A DNA stretch of 9,677 bases from JAMCRD01 sp964633405 (lineage in GTDB: Bacteria; Patescibacteriota; Minisyncoccia; UBA6257; Colwellbacteraceae): contig CAZWFV010000016.1 in the NCBI GenBank assembly GCA_964633405.1, positions 1 to 9,677 on the forward strand, written 5' to 3'. The notes under the pieces are model-generated. The model was not told the origin of the DNA and did no database searches. It worked only from the letters and a program-made list of their open reading frames with translations. A program made the translations under genes and the position numbers. Below are positions 1 through 6,332 of this stretch, piece by piece (within the stretch, counting starts at the first letter, position 1; each line of letters opens with the position of its first letter).

Positions 1-44
1 AGACTGATCTTTATCGTCGCGATACGGACCCCAGCCACCAAAAA

Positions 45-53
45 TGGTATACT
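45..53 (+). promoter_or_regulatory. Extended -10 promoter of the 50-residue membrane protein gene
   Basis: The sequence TGGTATACT matches TGnTATAAT at all but one base of the hexamer (TATACT at 48-53, TG at 45-46). No good -35 lies 17 bases upstream, which is usual for extended -10 promoters. Transcription would start near 60, leaving a leader of about 40 bases before the ATG at 100. The same architecture recurs before several genes in this window, which strengthens the call. Confidence 0.5.
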
Positions 54-99
54 GATATTACAAAGGCCGAAATAACAATCATCAAGTCTAAACATATAT

Positions 100-252
100 A
101 TGTGGAAGCAGTGGGTAAACGTGATTTTGGGACTAGCGGTAATTGTAATGGCCTATATAGGGGGCGGGCACGTAATCCGCTTTGTAATCGCTGGTTTGCT
201 TGTCGCGCTTCTGGCTATCTGGTCAGCGTTCGATAAGAAGCCGACCGCATAA
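100..252 (+). CDS. Small two-helix membrane protein, SPW-repeat-like
   Basis: This is a 50-residue protein starting MWKQWVNVILGL and ending KKPTA, with a TAA stop. It has two hydrophobic segments, about residues 4-20 and 25-42, separated by a glycine-rich turn (GGGH, 21-24), and a short charged tail (DKKPTA). The pattern of Trp near the start, a Gly after the first helix half, then a second helix with 'AGLLVALLAIWSA' resembles half of an SPW-repeat membrane protein, a family of short inner-membrane proteins of unknown function. It has no recognisable Shine-Dalgarno sequence (the upstream bases are AAACATATAT). An extended -10 promoter lies about 50 bases upstream and a strong terminator 33 bases downstream, so it looks like a complete single-gene transcription unit. 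That makes it more credible than a chance short frame. The family assignment is by resemblance only. Confidence 0.68.
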   Translation: MWKQWVNVILGLAVIVMAYIGGGHVIRFVIAGLLVALLAIWSAFDKKPTA

Positions 253-284
253 GCATTCAGGTAAACGACATAATCTCGATTCTA

Positions 285-315
285 AACCAAAAAGCCCTCT
301 TGGGGCTTTTTGGTT
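285..315. terminator. Bidirectional intrinsic terminator
   Basis: A perfect 13-bp inverted repeat, AACCAAAAAGCCC (285-297) and GGGCTTTTTGGTT (303-315), encloses a five-base loop. The A-tract on one arm and T-tract on the other make it work in both directions. It sits between the small plus-strand gene (stop at 250-252) and the convergent minus-strand PKD gene (stop at 341-343), so it can end both transcripts. Confidence 0.92.
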
Positions 316-340
316 ACAAGGCTTATCGGTTCTATGGCAA

Positions 341-1228
341 TTACTGACCGTGGTTGCCACGGAAAAGGTTCTGAAGACCCTTCAACTGGTTGAGAAGATC
401 TTCCAGATGCGTCTGTATCTGGTTGATGTTGAACGAGCTTGTAGCCCCTACGTTAGAGTGGACATTGCCTTCACCCGTATTCTCGTTACCGTTACCCTGC
501 CCCTCTGCATTGCCATTCCCTTGTCCTCCCATCTCTGCCTCAGAACGTGCATATACAATGCTGTAGTCGCGAACCACTCGGGCGCTGACGACTAACGGCG
601 AAGATGAACTGATGAGGCCGGAAACGCCGACTTCATCGCCCACTTTAAGTTGGTTGGTGATCTTGGAAGTAGGACTTGCTGGCCCCTCGCGGAACCACAG
701 TTCAGCATCTCCCCTATTTAGACTACCCGACCAATTCACTGTATAGGTTATGCCCCATACCTGTGCCTGAAATGAATTGCTTGCAATGCTGGTTACAATC
801 ATGCCGTGAGCCAGGAAATGACCCTCCGGATTGATCGACAGCATGGCCGGCTTTATCCTTGGTTCGGGAGGCGTTGATGTCGCGATGGAGCTTACCGTCG
901 CAGAACAGCTAGCTGCAGCCGTTGTAGACGATGCGTCTGTAGCCGTTACGCCAGCGCTGTAAATGCCGTTCGCACCGTAGGTGTAGACGATAGACGTACC
1001 CGTGCTTCCCGCAACGCTTGGGTCACCTGACCAAAGGAAGCTATAGGGAGCGTTGCCGCCAGTCGAAGTGGCTGTCCACGTCACCGTTGCGCCCGACACT
1101 ACCCCGGAGCAAGATGCTGTAAGCGATGCGGTGCTTGCAAAGGCACTAGCGAGAGCGAATGACGTGATGAAAGCAGCGCCCGCGATGGCGGCTAACGCCG
1201 CGACCTTCCAGTTTAACCTATTCATCAT
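341..1228 (-). CDS. Secreted PKD-domain protein with a DUF5666/OB-like domain
   Basis: This 295-residue exported protein has a Sec-type signal (basic 'NRLNWK', then a hydrophobic stretch to about residue 30, with a probable cleavage after an Ala-Ser-Ala-type site near 28-34). Residues 36-113 form a PKD-like Ig fold: 'TVTWTATSTGG', 'YSFLWSGD', 'VYTYGANGIYSAGVTATD'. Its only two cysteines, C40 and C108, lie at the two ends of this domain and could form a disulphide. Residues 130-222 form a second beta-rich unit ('VTSIASNSFQAQVWGITYTV', 'LKVGDEVGVSGLI', 'VSARVVRDYS') resembling DUF5666/OB-type domains. A Gly/Asn/Glu-rich linker (234-256) and an amphipathic C-terminal helix (266-291) follow. There is no cell-wall anchor or C-terminal membrane helix. 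Two tandem ATGs (1228 and 1225) are possible starts and neither has a Shine-Dalgarno sequence. The role is probably surface or secreted, perhaps adhesive; substrate unknown. Confidence 0.85.
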   Translation of the reverse strand: MMNRLNWKVAALAAIAGAAFITSFALASAFASTASLTASCSGVVSGATVTWTATSTGGNAPYSFLWSGDPSVAGSTGTSIVYTYGANGIYSAGVTATDASSTTAAASCSATVSSIATSTPPEPRIKPAMLSINPEGHFLAHGMIVTSIASNSFQAQVWGITYTVNWSGSLNRGDAELWFREGPASPTSKITNQLKVGDEVGVSGLISSSSPLVVSARVVRDYSIVYARSEAEMGGQGNGNAEGQGNGNENTGEGNVHSNVGATSSFNINQIQTHLEDLLNQLKGLQNLFRGNHGQ

Positions 1229-1275
1229 TTCTAAGTTGTTGTTGGTTATTGATCTTATTGATTCGACCTTTTACG

Positions 1276-1293
1276 ATATCAATTTCTTGATAT
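1276..1293. promoter_or_regulatory. Inverted repeat over the PKD gene start site, possible operator
   Basis: ATATCAA (1276-1282) and TTGATAT (1287-1293) form a perfect 7-bp inverted repeat around the four bases TTTC. The repeat abuts and slightly overlaps the -10 hexamer and covers the expected transcription start, which is where a dimeric repressor would block initiation. It is A/T-rich and short, so a chance palindrome is possible. Confidence 0.3.
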
Positions 1294-1300
1294 TATAACA
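1292..1300 (-). promoter_or_regulatory. Extended -10 promoter of the PKD protein gene
   Basis: Read on the minus strand the sequence is TGTTATAAT, an exact TGnTATAAT. The start of transcription would fall near 1285, giving a leader of about 57 bases. The leader holds a tandem direct repeat of ATCAATAA (plus-strand TTATTGAT at 1246-1253 and 1255-1262). A 7-bp inverted repeat overlaps the predicted transcription start (see 1276-1293). No clear -35 is visible. Confidence 0.65.
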
Positions 1301-1352
1301 TACGCCACGGGTTAAGGCTCCGTTACAAACCCCATATATTGCGATAGGCGGA

Positions 1353-2033
1353 CTATGAATATATCTTCCTTAAGTATTTATCCGCTTGTTTCAAGTCCAT
1401 CAGCGTATTAACAGGCATCCAAAAGGTCGCTGTCTCTATGGTCACGGGATAGTCGCTCGCCATCTTTACGATCGTCTGCGGCAGGCCGTATTCCGTGTCG
1501 GTTATGGGCACGAGGGAATAGTCGAAAATCTTCCGGTCCAGGATATACAGCCCGCAGTTTATAAGACTGCCGGCGGATATCTTCTGGCTTTCAACTATGT
1601 CTTTAAGAACGCCGTTCTCCACCTTAAGCACCCCGAACCGTTCCGGGGATTCCAATCTATGAGCCAGGATACAGAGACTGTGTTTAAGACAGTTCTCAAC
1701 GTCCCTCCTCAGGTAGATGTCGTCACCCATCATTACCAGGAATCTCTCGCGCAGGACGTCTCTGCACATGAAAAGGGCGTCCCCCGTGCCTCGTCTCTCT
1801 TTCTGTTCGATATAACGTATCGGATGACCCTGAAAATAGTTTCCGAAAGCCCCCTTTATCTTGTCCTTGAAGCGGCCGACAACGATGACAACCTCATCCA
1901 CCTCGCCGGGGAGCTGCGAGATAGAGTGTTCTAGGATGGTCCTTTTGCCGACTCGCAGAAGGCATTTGGGGACGTCATTGGTCAATGGGCGTAACCTTGT
2001 CCCTTCGCCGGCGGCCAGAATAACAGCCTGCAT
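1353..2033 (-). CDS. Sugar-1-phosphate nucleotidyltransferase (RmlA/GalU/GlmU N-terminal type)
   Basis: This 226-residue cytoplasmic enzyme should transfer a nucleotide from an NTP to a sugar-1-phosphate, releasing pyrophosphate and giving an activated sugar for glycosyltransferases. The N-terminal signature is complete: 'LAAGEGTRLRPLT' (6-18) for the nucleotide phosphates, then P22 and K23 of 'PKCLL'. 'RGTGDAL' (81-87) and 'MGDD' (102-105, with a metal-binding Asp) follow in the expected order, and 'FWMPVNTLMDL' near the C-terminus matches the family's 'VNTPEDL' region. It ends after the Rossmann-like core, with no left-handed beta-helix acyltransferase domain, so it is not a full GlmU. Which NTP and sugar it uses cannot be read from the sequence. 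The ATG at 2033 opens directly at the signature, so the start is firm. It lies next to genes for two glycosyltransferases on the opposite strand, which may use its product. Confidence 0.92.
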   Translation of the reverse strand: MQAVILAAGEGTRLRPLTNDVPKCLLRVGKRTILEHSISQLPGEVDEVVIVVGRFKDKIKGAFGNYFQGHPIRYIEQKERRGTGDALFMCRDVLRERFLVMMGDDIYLRRDVENCLKHSLCILAHRLESPERFGVLKVENGVLKDIVESQKISAGSLINCGLYILDRKIFDYSLVPITDTEYGLPQTIVKMASDYPVTIETATFWMPVNTLMDLKQADKYLRKIYS

Positions 2034-2043
2034 TCTTTTTCTT

Positions 2044-2074
2044 ATATTACCATACAGCCCGTCTTTCGTTGCAA
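2044..2074 (-). promoter_or_regulatory. Possible promoter of the nucleotidyltransferase gene
   Basis: On the minus strand, TGGTAATAT (2052-2044) gives an imperfect extended -10 (TAATAT), with TTGCAA (2074-2069) as a weak -35 at a long 19-base spacing. The start of transcription would be only about four bases before the ATG at 2033, giving a nearly leaderless mRNA. An intrinsic terminator lies immediately upstream, so the gene needs its own promoter somewhere in this short gap. Confidence 0.4.
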
Positions 2075-2077
2075 AAT

Positions 2078-2103
2078 AAAAAGAGCGTAAAGACGCTCTT
2101 TTT
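2078..2103 (-). terminator. Intrinsic terminator of the 157-residue protein gene
   Basis: AAAAAGAGCGT (2078-2088) and ACGCTCTTTTT (2093-2103) form a perfect 11-bp stem with a four-base loop, A-tract on one side and T-tract on the other. On the minus strand it starts five bases after the TAA stop at 2109-2111 and runs into a T-rich tail, so it separates this gene from the nucleotidyltransferase downstream. Confidence 0.9.
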
Positions 2104-2108
2104 ATTCT

Positions 2109-2582
2109 TTAGGGGAAATGCTTCTCGTTCCAAGCATCGATCTCGTATTGCAAGACGTATCCAGGAATGGCCACCGCCTCGTTAAGCGGCACTTCATACT
2201 CTTGTTCGAATACGCCGGGCATGAAAGCGTGATACTTCCGTGTTGACCTGTCGTAATCTATGCCCCAGAAATCGATCTCTCTCGCTGGATGGCGCGGTTC
2301 GCTGATCAAGACGGACATTCTCACCAATACCAACTGCCGGTATATGTTGGGATTGAACCCCCGGCAACCCCTCAGGCTGTCTATTAGCCTATTGGCCGAC
2401 TCCTTGGCGCCATTCAATGTCAGCGAGTGGTACCATTCTCCCGGGCAATCGGGCCTGTGGACGAAGAAGCCGTGCTTCTTCGTCAGATAGCGGATTCTCA
2501 TGAAAGGGGATAAGCCGTTAGTCTTCCCGTACGATACAACACGACTCCTAAGACCGGAACGGATCCTATTGATTGTTCCCAT
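2109..2582 (-). CDS. Uncharacterised 157-residue protein
   Basis: I do not recognise this protein. The reading frame is open to 2837, but a TTGACA-type promoter at 2670-2698 lies inside that longer frame, and the extra 85 residues look like translated non-coding DNA. The ATG at 2582 is therefore the best start. The protein is soluble with no signal or membrane segment. The N-terminus is strongly basic (R6, R8, R12, R14, K20, R29, R31, K35, K36), suggesting nucleic-acid or membrane-surface contact. The middle has a 'HRPDCPGEWYHS' stretch (43-53), and C46 and C73 are its only cysteines. The C-terminal third is rich in aromatic and acidic residues ('EIDFWGIDYDRS', 'QYEIDAWNEKHFP'). It is a single-gene unit with an 80-base structured leader and its own terminator. 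Codon use and composition look like its neighbours. Confidence 0.7.
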   Translation of the reverse strand: MGTINRIRSGLRSRVVSYGKTNGLSPFMRIRYLTKKHGFFVHRPDCPGEWYHSLTLNGAKESANRLIDSLRGCRGFNPNIYRQLVLVRMSVLISEPRHPAREIDFWGIDYDRSTRKYHAFMPGVFEQEYEVPLNEAVAIPGYVLQYEIDAWNEKHFP

Positions 2583-2593
2583 AGTTTTTAAGG

Positions 2594-2631
2594 AAGAGAG
2601 AAGGCCGACCCTCGTGGTCAGTCTTTCTCTT
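2594..2631 (-). promoter_or_regulatory. Leader hairpin before the 157-residue protein gene
   Basis: On the minus strand the 5' untranslated region (about 2663 to 2583) folds into a long hairpin. The arms are 2631-2616 and 2610-2594 around a five-base loop (2615-2611): about 15 pairs with one G-T pair, one mismatch and one bulge. The hairpin ends 11 bases before the ATG at 2582. It is not followed by a T-tract, so it is not a simple terminator and would more likely affect translation or mRNA stability. A seven-codon reading frame (ATG at 2641, TGA at 2620-2618) runs into its first arm. Confidence 0.5.
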
Positions 2632-2669
2632 GGATAACCATGACCACCGGGCAATGCGACCTTTACACA

Positions 2670-2698
2670 ATAATTAAACTTAACAGGGCTCGTGTCAA
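2670..2698 (-). promoter_or_regulatory. Promoter of the 157-residue protein gene
   Basis: On the minus strand a perfect TTGACA -35 (2698-2693) is followed after 17 bases by AATTAT (2675-2670), which matches four of six -10 positions. Transcription would begin near 2663, about 80 bases before the ATG at 2582. This is the main reason for rejecting the longer upstream reading frame. Confidence 0.6.
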
Positions 2699-2809
2699 AC
2701 TGGTTATGCGTTGGTTCGCGTATTATTTTCATCAACCTGGTAATATGGACCAAAATGAGGTAGTAATTAAATTGCGCCCAATTCCTGTTTCTAGGGGCAA
2801 TAGACTCAG

Positions 2810-2815
2810 AATAAT
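2810..2815 (+). promoter_or_regulatory. Possible -10 of the DedA-GT4-GT2-YvcK operon
   Basis: AATAAT differs from TATAAT in one base and is placed so that transcription would start at about the A of the ATG at 2822, giving a leaderless message. No convincing -35 is seen. An alternative is the extended -10-like TGGTAATAT at 2738-2746, which would give a leader of about 70 bases. The operon must start in this gap because the upstream gene is divergent. Confidence 0.35.
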
Positions 2816-2821
2816 CATTAT

Positions 2822-3427
2822 ATGTTTTTCTCGACATTGTGGCCCGCTGCTCAGTGGGCTATACAGAACGGGTACACGTTAATGTTCCTGGTGATGCTGG
2901 CTGAGGGGCCGGTGATCACAGCTGCCGGCGCCTTTGCCGCCGCCTTGGGCTATTTCAATGTATGGATAGTGCTGTTGCTCTCCATCCTCGGAAATTTCAT
3001 TCCCGACATCTTGTATTACGCCATCGGATTCTGGGGCAGGGAACGATTCGTAGATAGGTACGGCGGCTACCTGGGCCTGGACAGCAAAAGACTGAAGCAC
3101 CTGGAGGAGATGATCGAGAAACATGCGGTCAAATCGCTGGTGCTCATAAAATTGATACCGCTGCTTGCAACTCCCGGCCTTATCGTCGCCGGCCTTATGA
3201 AGATGAACGTGAAAAAATACTTGACCTGGAGCTTAATCATTATCGTCCCGAGCTCGCTTTTTTATTTGGTCGTCGGGTATTATTTCGGCGCCGCTTACAG
3301 CACCATTGAGCACTATATCCGCATGGGCGGATATCTGATATTGTTCTTCCTAGCGGTCTTCTTCACGCTTATGTACTTTGAGAGGCGGTTCTACGACAAG
3401 ATCGCCAAGAGACTAGAAGAGGAATAA
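2822..3427 (+). CDS. DedA/VTT-family membrane protein
   Basis: This 201-residue polytopic membrane protein of the DedA (VTT/SNARE-associated) family belongs to a group that includes undecaprenyl-phosphate and phospholipid flippases. Visible family features in order are 'AEGPVITAAG' (27-36, the first re-entrant loop with E28 and P30), 'GNFIPDILYYAIGFWGR' (57-73, the family GxxxxDxxxYxxG pattern with D62), an amphipathic cytosolic linker (86-102), and 'LIKLIPLLATPGLIVAG' (108-124, second re-entrant loop). Two C-terminal helices (about 136-155 and 168-187) and a charged tail follow. In many DedA proteins the second loop carries arginines essential for transport. Here the positions read K110 and T117, so the substrate or energetics may differ. 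It is first in an operon with two glycosyltransferases and YvcK, which fits a role in moving a lipid carrier across the membrane. The exact substrate is inference. Confidence 0.88.
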   Translation: MFFSTLWPAAQWAIQNGYTLMFLVMLAEGPVITAAGAFAAALGYFNVWIVLLLSILGNFIPDILYYAIGFWGRERFVDRYGGYLGLDSKRLKHLEEMIEKHAVKSLVLIKLIPLLATPGLIVAGLMKMNVKKYLTWSLIIIVPSSLFYLVVGYYFGAAYSTIEHYIRMGGYLILFFLAVFFTLMYFERRFYDKIAKRLEEE

Positions 3428-3439
3428 ATCCACAGCAGT

Positions 3440-4639
3440 ATGCGTATAGCCTTCTTCTCGGACAATTTCTACCCGGAACTCTCCGGGATATCTGATTCGA
3501 TAGTCACGACCGCAAGAGAACTCGGTGCGCGCGGGCACAAGATCCACTTCTACGTACCCAACCACCCCAAGAAGAACTTCACAACACTCAATCTTCCATA
3601 CAAGGAAATAGACTTAGGCAAGAATGTTAAGGTCACCCGACTTTGGGCGCTACCGTATAAGACGGGCACCAGCCAAGGGCGCGCCCTTATGCTCACCGGG
3701 TTGCGCTGGCTTGTCGTCAGGAAGTTCAACCCCGACGTAATACACGTTCACCTCCCCTTCGGAGCCGGCATAGAGGGACTCATGTCCGCAAAGGTATTAC
3801 ATAAGCCGCTGGTTGGTACTAATCACACTCCGATGCGCGAGTTTGTCCGTTACAGCCCGATCAGATTCAGGCATCTAGACGAACTATTATTGGACTATAC
3901 GGTCTGGTTCTACAATCGCTGCGATTTCATGAGTTCGCCGGCGCACAATGTGGTTGATGAGATGACGACCCACGGGTTCCGCAGGCCGTTCGAAGCGATC
4001 TCCAACCCCATAGACGTTTCCAGGTTCCATCCCCGCCCGTTAAGCGAGAAGAAAGCGCTCAAGAGAAAATACGGCCTTTCGGATTTCGCCGTGCTATACG
4101 CCGGACGCATGGCTACAGAAAAGAGAATCGACCTTATGATTCACGCCGTGGCCAAGCTGGTTAAGAGAATACCCGATATCAATTATGTGATGGTGGGGTA
4201 CGGTCCCGATAGGGCAAGATTGGAGAATCTAACCAAGGATTTGGGCGTGTCGAAAAACGTAAAGGTGCTTGGCTTCATCGAGGATCAAAAAGAGCTGTCA
4301 GAGGTTTATTCAGCCTCCGATGTATTCACGATAATGAGCACAGCGGAGTCGCAGAGCATAGTCGCCATGCAGGCCATGGCCAGCGGTATACCTGTCGTTG
4401 CCAGCAAAATATGGGGATTGGCCGAGTACGTTAACGATAAGTGTGGAATTCTTATAGAAGAAGGGAAGGAGGACAGTCTGCCCGATCATATTCTAAGACT
4501 TTTCAACGAGCCTGCCCTAAGGGATAAGCTGGGTGTGAATGGTGAACGTCGCGTCAAAGATTTCGCTCCGCCTGTCATTGCCGAGATATGGGAGAAAAGA
4601 TACCAAACCGTTGTAGCGAAGTATAATAGCGGGAGATAA
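3440..4639 (+). CDS. GT4-family glycosyltransferase (GT-B fold)
   Basis: This 399-residue retaining-type glycosyltransferase begins 12 bases after the DedA stop. The N-terminal acceptor domain opens 'RIAFFSDNFYPELSGIS' (2-18), the classic GT4 start with the glycine loop, and 'DVIHVHLPFGAG' (98-110) follows. 'ISNPIDVSRFHP' marks the passage into the C-terminal donor domain, which has 'LYAGRMATEKRID' with the Arg and Lys that contact the donor diphosphate, and 'MVGYGPDRARLE'. The EX7E motif reads E303-SQSIVAM-Q311, so the second Glu, which normally binds the donor sugar, is Gln. The overall shape is that of diacylglycerol glucosyltransferases and PimA-like enzymes, so a membrane lipid acceptor is likely but not shown. 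No membrane span is present; binding would be peripheral. The start at 3440 matches the family N-terminus. Confidence 0.92.
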   Translation: MRIAFFSDNFYPELSGISDSIVTTARELGARGHKIHFYVPNHPKKNFTTLNLPYKEIDLGKNVKVTRLWALPYKTGTSQGRALMLTGLRWLVVRKFNPDVIHVHLPFGAGIEGLMSAKVLHKPLVGTNHTPMREFVRYSPIRFRHLDELLLDYTVWFYNRCDFMSSPAHNVVDEMTTHGFRRPFEAISNPIDVSRFHPRPLSEKKALKRKYGLSDFAVLYAGRMATEKRIDLMIHAVAKLVKRIPDINYVMVGYGPDRARLENLTKDLGVSKNVKVLGFIEDQKELSEVYSASDVFTIMSTAESQSIVAMQAMASGIPVVASKIWGLAEYVNDKCGILIEEGKEDSLPDHILRLFNEPALRDKLGVNGERRVKDFAPPVIAEIWEKRYQTVVAKYNSGR

Positions 4640-4641
4640 CC

Positions 4642-5379
4642 ATGAAACTCAGTTTCGTTATCCCGGCGTACAACGAAGAGAGATTCATCGGCGATTGCCT
4701 TGAATCGATAATAAAACAGAAAGACAGCGCGGCTTGCCAAGTCGAGATTATTGTCGTGGACAATGCCTCTAAAGACCACACGGCGGATGTGGTAAGAAAA
4801 TATCCCGGCGTGATACTGGTCAGGGAATCCAGGAAAGGATTGCTCTTCGCACGGCAGGCCGGATTCCTGAGGACGACCGGCGACCTCATCGCGCAAGTCG
4901 ATGCCGACAGCCGCCTTACACCCGGTTGGATAAGTAAGGTCGCGGGCTACTTCGCGGCCGACGGGAGACTCGTCGCACTCTCCGGGCCGTATATCTATTA
5001 CGATCTGTCCGCGGCGCAACGCTTCTGGGCGCGGATATTCTATTACGTCGGCTACTTATCCTATCTTGTGGACCATTTCATACTGAAGAAGGGAGCTATG
5101 CTCCAGGGTGGCAACACTATCCTTCGTAGGAGCGCGCTGGAGAAGATCGGCGGCTACGATACCAAGATTAGCTTCTACGGCGAGGATACCGATTTGGCCC
5201 GCCGCATCAGTCAGGTCGGGAAAGTGATCTTTACCTTCAATCTGCCGATAATGAGCTCAGGTCGTCGCTTAGCAAAGGAAGGAACGATCCGCACTGGCGC
5301 ACGCTACGCAGTCAACTATTTCTGGATTCTCCTCTTCAGGAAACCCTATAACAAGGATTACACTGACGTAAGGACATAA
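4642..5379 (+). CDS. GT2-family glycosyltransferase (GT-A fold)
   Basis: This 245-residue inverting-type glycosyltransferase of family 2 starts two bases after the GT4 stop. It is the only gene in the window with a good Shine-Dalgarno (GGGAG at 4631-4635, six bases from the ATG). The GT-A core is clear: 'SFVIPAYNEERFIGDCLESI' (4-23), 'VVDNASKDHTADVV' with D40, and 'VDADSRLTPGW' with the DxD metal site at D87 and D89. 'QGGNTILRRSALEKIGGYD' is the acceptor-side loop and 'GEDTDLARRI' (E181, D182, D184) holds the likely catalytic base. A hydrophobic stretch at about 130-148 may lie on the membrane, but no definite transmembrane helices are seen. Donor and acceptor are unknown; operon position suggests glycolipid or envelope-polysaccharide assembly with the GT4 partner. 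Confidence 0.92.
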   Translation: MKLSFVIPAYNEERFIGDCLESIIKQKDSAACQVEIIVVDNASKDHTADVVRKYPGVILVRESRKGLLFARQAGFLRTTGDLIAQVDADSRLTPGWISKVAGYFAADGRLVALSGPYIYYDLSAAQRFWARIFYYVGYLSYLVDHFILKKGAMLQGGNTILRRSALEKIGGYDTKISFYGEDTDLARRISQVGKVIFTFNLPIMSSGRRLAKEGTIRTGARYAVNYFWILLFRKPYNKDYTDVRT

Positions 5380-5384
5380 CTGTA

Positions 5385-6332
5385 ATGAAGAACGTCGTGA
5401 CTATCGGTGGCGGAACAGGCACCTTCGTGGTTCTGAGCGCGCTTAAGGATCTCCCGGTAAGGCTGACGGCGATTGTCGCTATGGCCGATGACGGCGGCTC
5501 TACGGGTATATTGCGGGATGATTACGGAGTGCTGCCTCCCGGAGACATCAGAAGGGCGTTGGTAGCTTTGTCCGAGTCGAGCAATACGATGCGGGATCTG
5601 TTTAACTACCGCTTTGAGGGGGGCGGGCTGCATGGACATTCGTTCGGCAACCTGTTCCTGTCGGCCCTGGAGAAGGTGACCGGCAATTTTGAGGCCGCCC
5701 TGGAGGAAGCGTCCTCCGTATTGAATGTGAAGGGGAGGGTGGTGCCGGCTACCCTCGACAACGTTAGACTCATGGCCAAGCTGACCAACGGCAAGATCAT
5801 ACGCGGCGAGACCAATATCGATATCCCGAAAGTCGCAAATCGCGCACACATCGAGAATGTTTGGTTGAAGCCCGATGCATATATTAATCCGGTCGCAAAG
5901 AAAGCCATGCGCGAAGCAGACCTTATTATCCTTGGCCCCGGAGATATTTACACCAGTATCGTCCCTAACTTATTAGTGCACGGCGTCAGGGAAGAATTGA
6001 ATAGATCGAAGGCGCGGAAAGTATACGTCTGCAACTTAATGACCAAAGAGAGCGAGACTCACGGTTTCGAAGCGGAGGATTTTGTTAGGGCTATAAAGAA
6101 ATACATGGGAGGCGGTTCGCTCGATTACGCCCTGTTCAATAAGAAGAAACCCTCCTCAAGGATTATAAACAGGTATAAACACGAGCGTTCTGAATACGTG
6201 AAGCCGCCTATCGCTAAATCGTCGGATGGCATCAGATACGTCCGCGCCGACTTGCTCTACACCGGTTCAGATAAACTTATCCGCCACGATTCAAGAAGGT
6301 TGGCTAAAGCGCTTATGTCACTCCTTAGGTAG
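5385..6332 (+). CDS. yvcK: YvcK-family protein (gluconeogenesis factor, CofD-like)
   Basis: This 315-residue cytoplasmic protein of the YvcK/UPF0052 family starts five bases after the GT2 stop. Hallmarks are 'TIGGGTGTFVVL' (6-17), 'AMADDGGSTGILRDDYGVLPPGDIRR' spanning about 32-57, 'HGHSFGNLFLSAL', 'VVPATLDNVRLMAKLTNG', 'IILGPGDIYTSIVPNLLV' and 'YVCNLMTKESETHGF'. All are in the usual order and the length is normal for the family. In Bacillus and mycobacteria YvcK binds UDP-N-acetylglucosamine and is needed for wall growth and shape on gluconeogenic carbon sources. Its Asp-rich site resembles the CofD transferase site. The usual partners rapZ and whiA are not beside it here; it is instead last in an envelope operon. 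Its final eight bases overlap the convergent DoxX gene, and no terminator separates them. Confidence 0.95.
   Translation: MKNVVTIGGGTGTFVVLSALKDLPVRLTAIVAMADDGGSTGILRDDYGVLPPGDIRRALVALSESSNTMRDLFNYRFEGGGLHGHSFGNLFLSALEKVTGNFEAALEEASSVLNVKGRVVPATLDNVRLMAKLTNGKIIRGETNIDIPKVANRAHIENVWLKPDAYINPVAKKAMREADLIILGPGDIYTSIVPNLLVHGVREELNRSKARKVYVCNLMTKESETHGFEAEDFVRAIKKYMGGGSLDYALFNKKKPSSRIINRYKHERSEYVKPPIAKSSDGIRYVRADLLYTGSDKLIRHDSRRLAKALMSLLR

Noticed and set aside
200..595. Plus-strand 131-codon frame opposite the PKD gene 3' end
   Set aside because: It overlaps the end of the small gene, crosses the bidirectional terminator at 285-315 and runs antisense through the PKD gene.
2583..2837. Upstream extension of the 157-residue protein to an ATG at 2837
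   Set aside because: A TTGACA-type promoter and a leader hairpin lie inside this stretch, the predicted residues look like translated non-coding sequence, and the extension would overlap the start of the divergent DedA gene.
5358..5908. Minus-strand reading frames across yvcK
   Set aside because: They are mirror frames of a clear, family-typical coding sequence and have no upstream signals.
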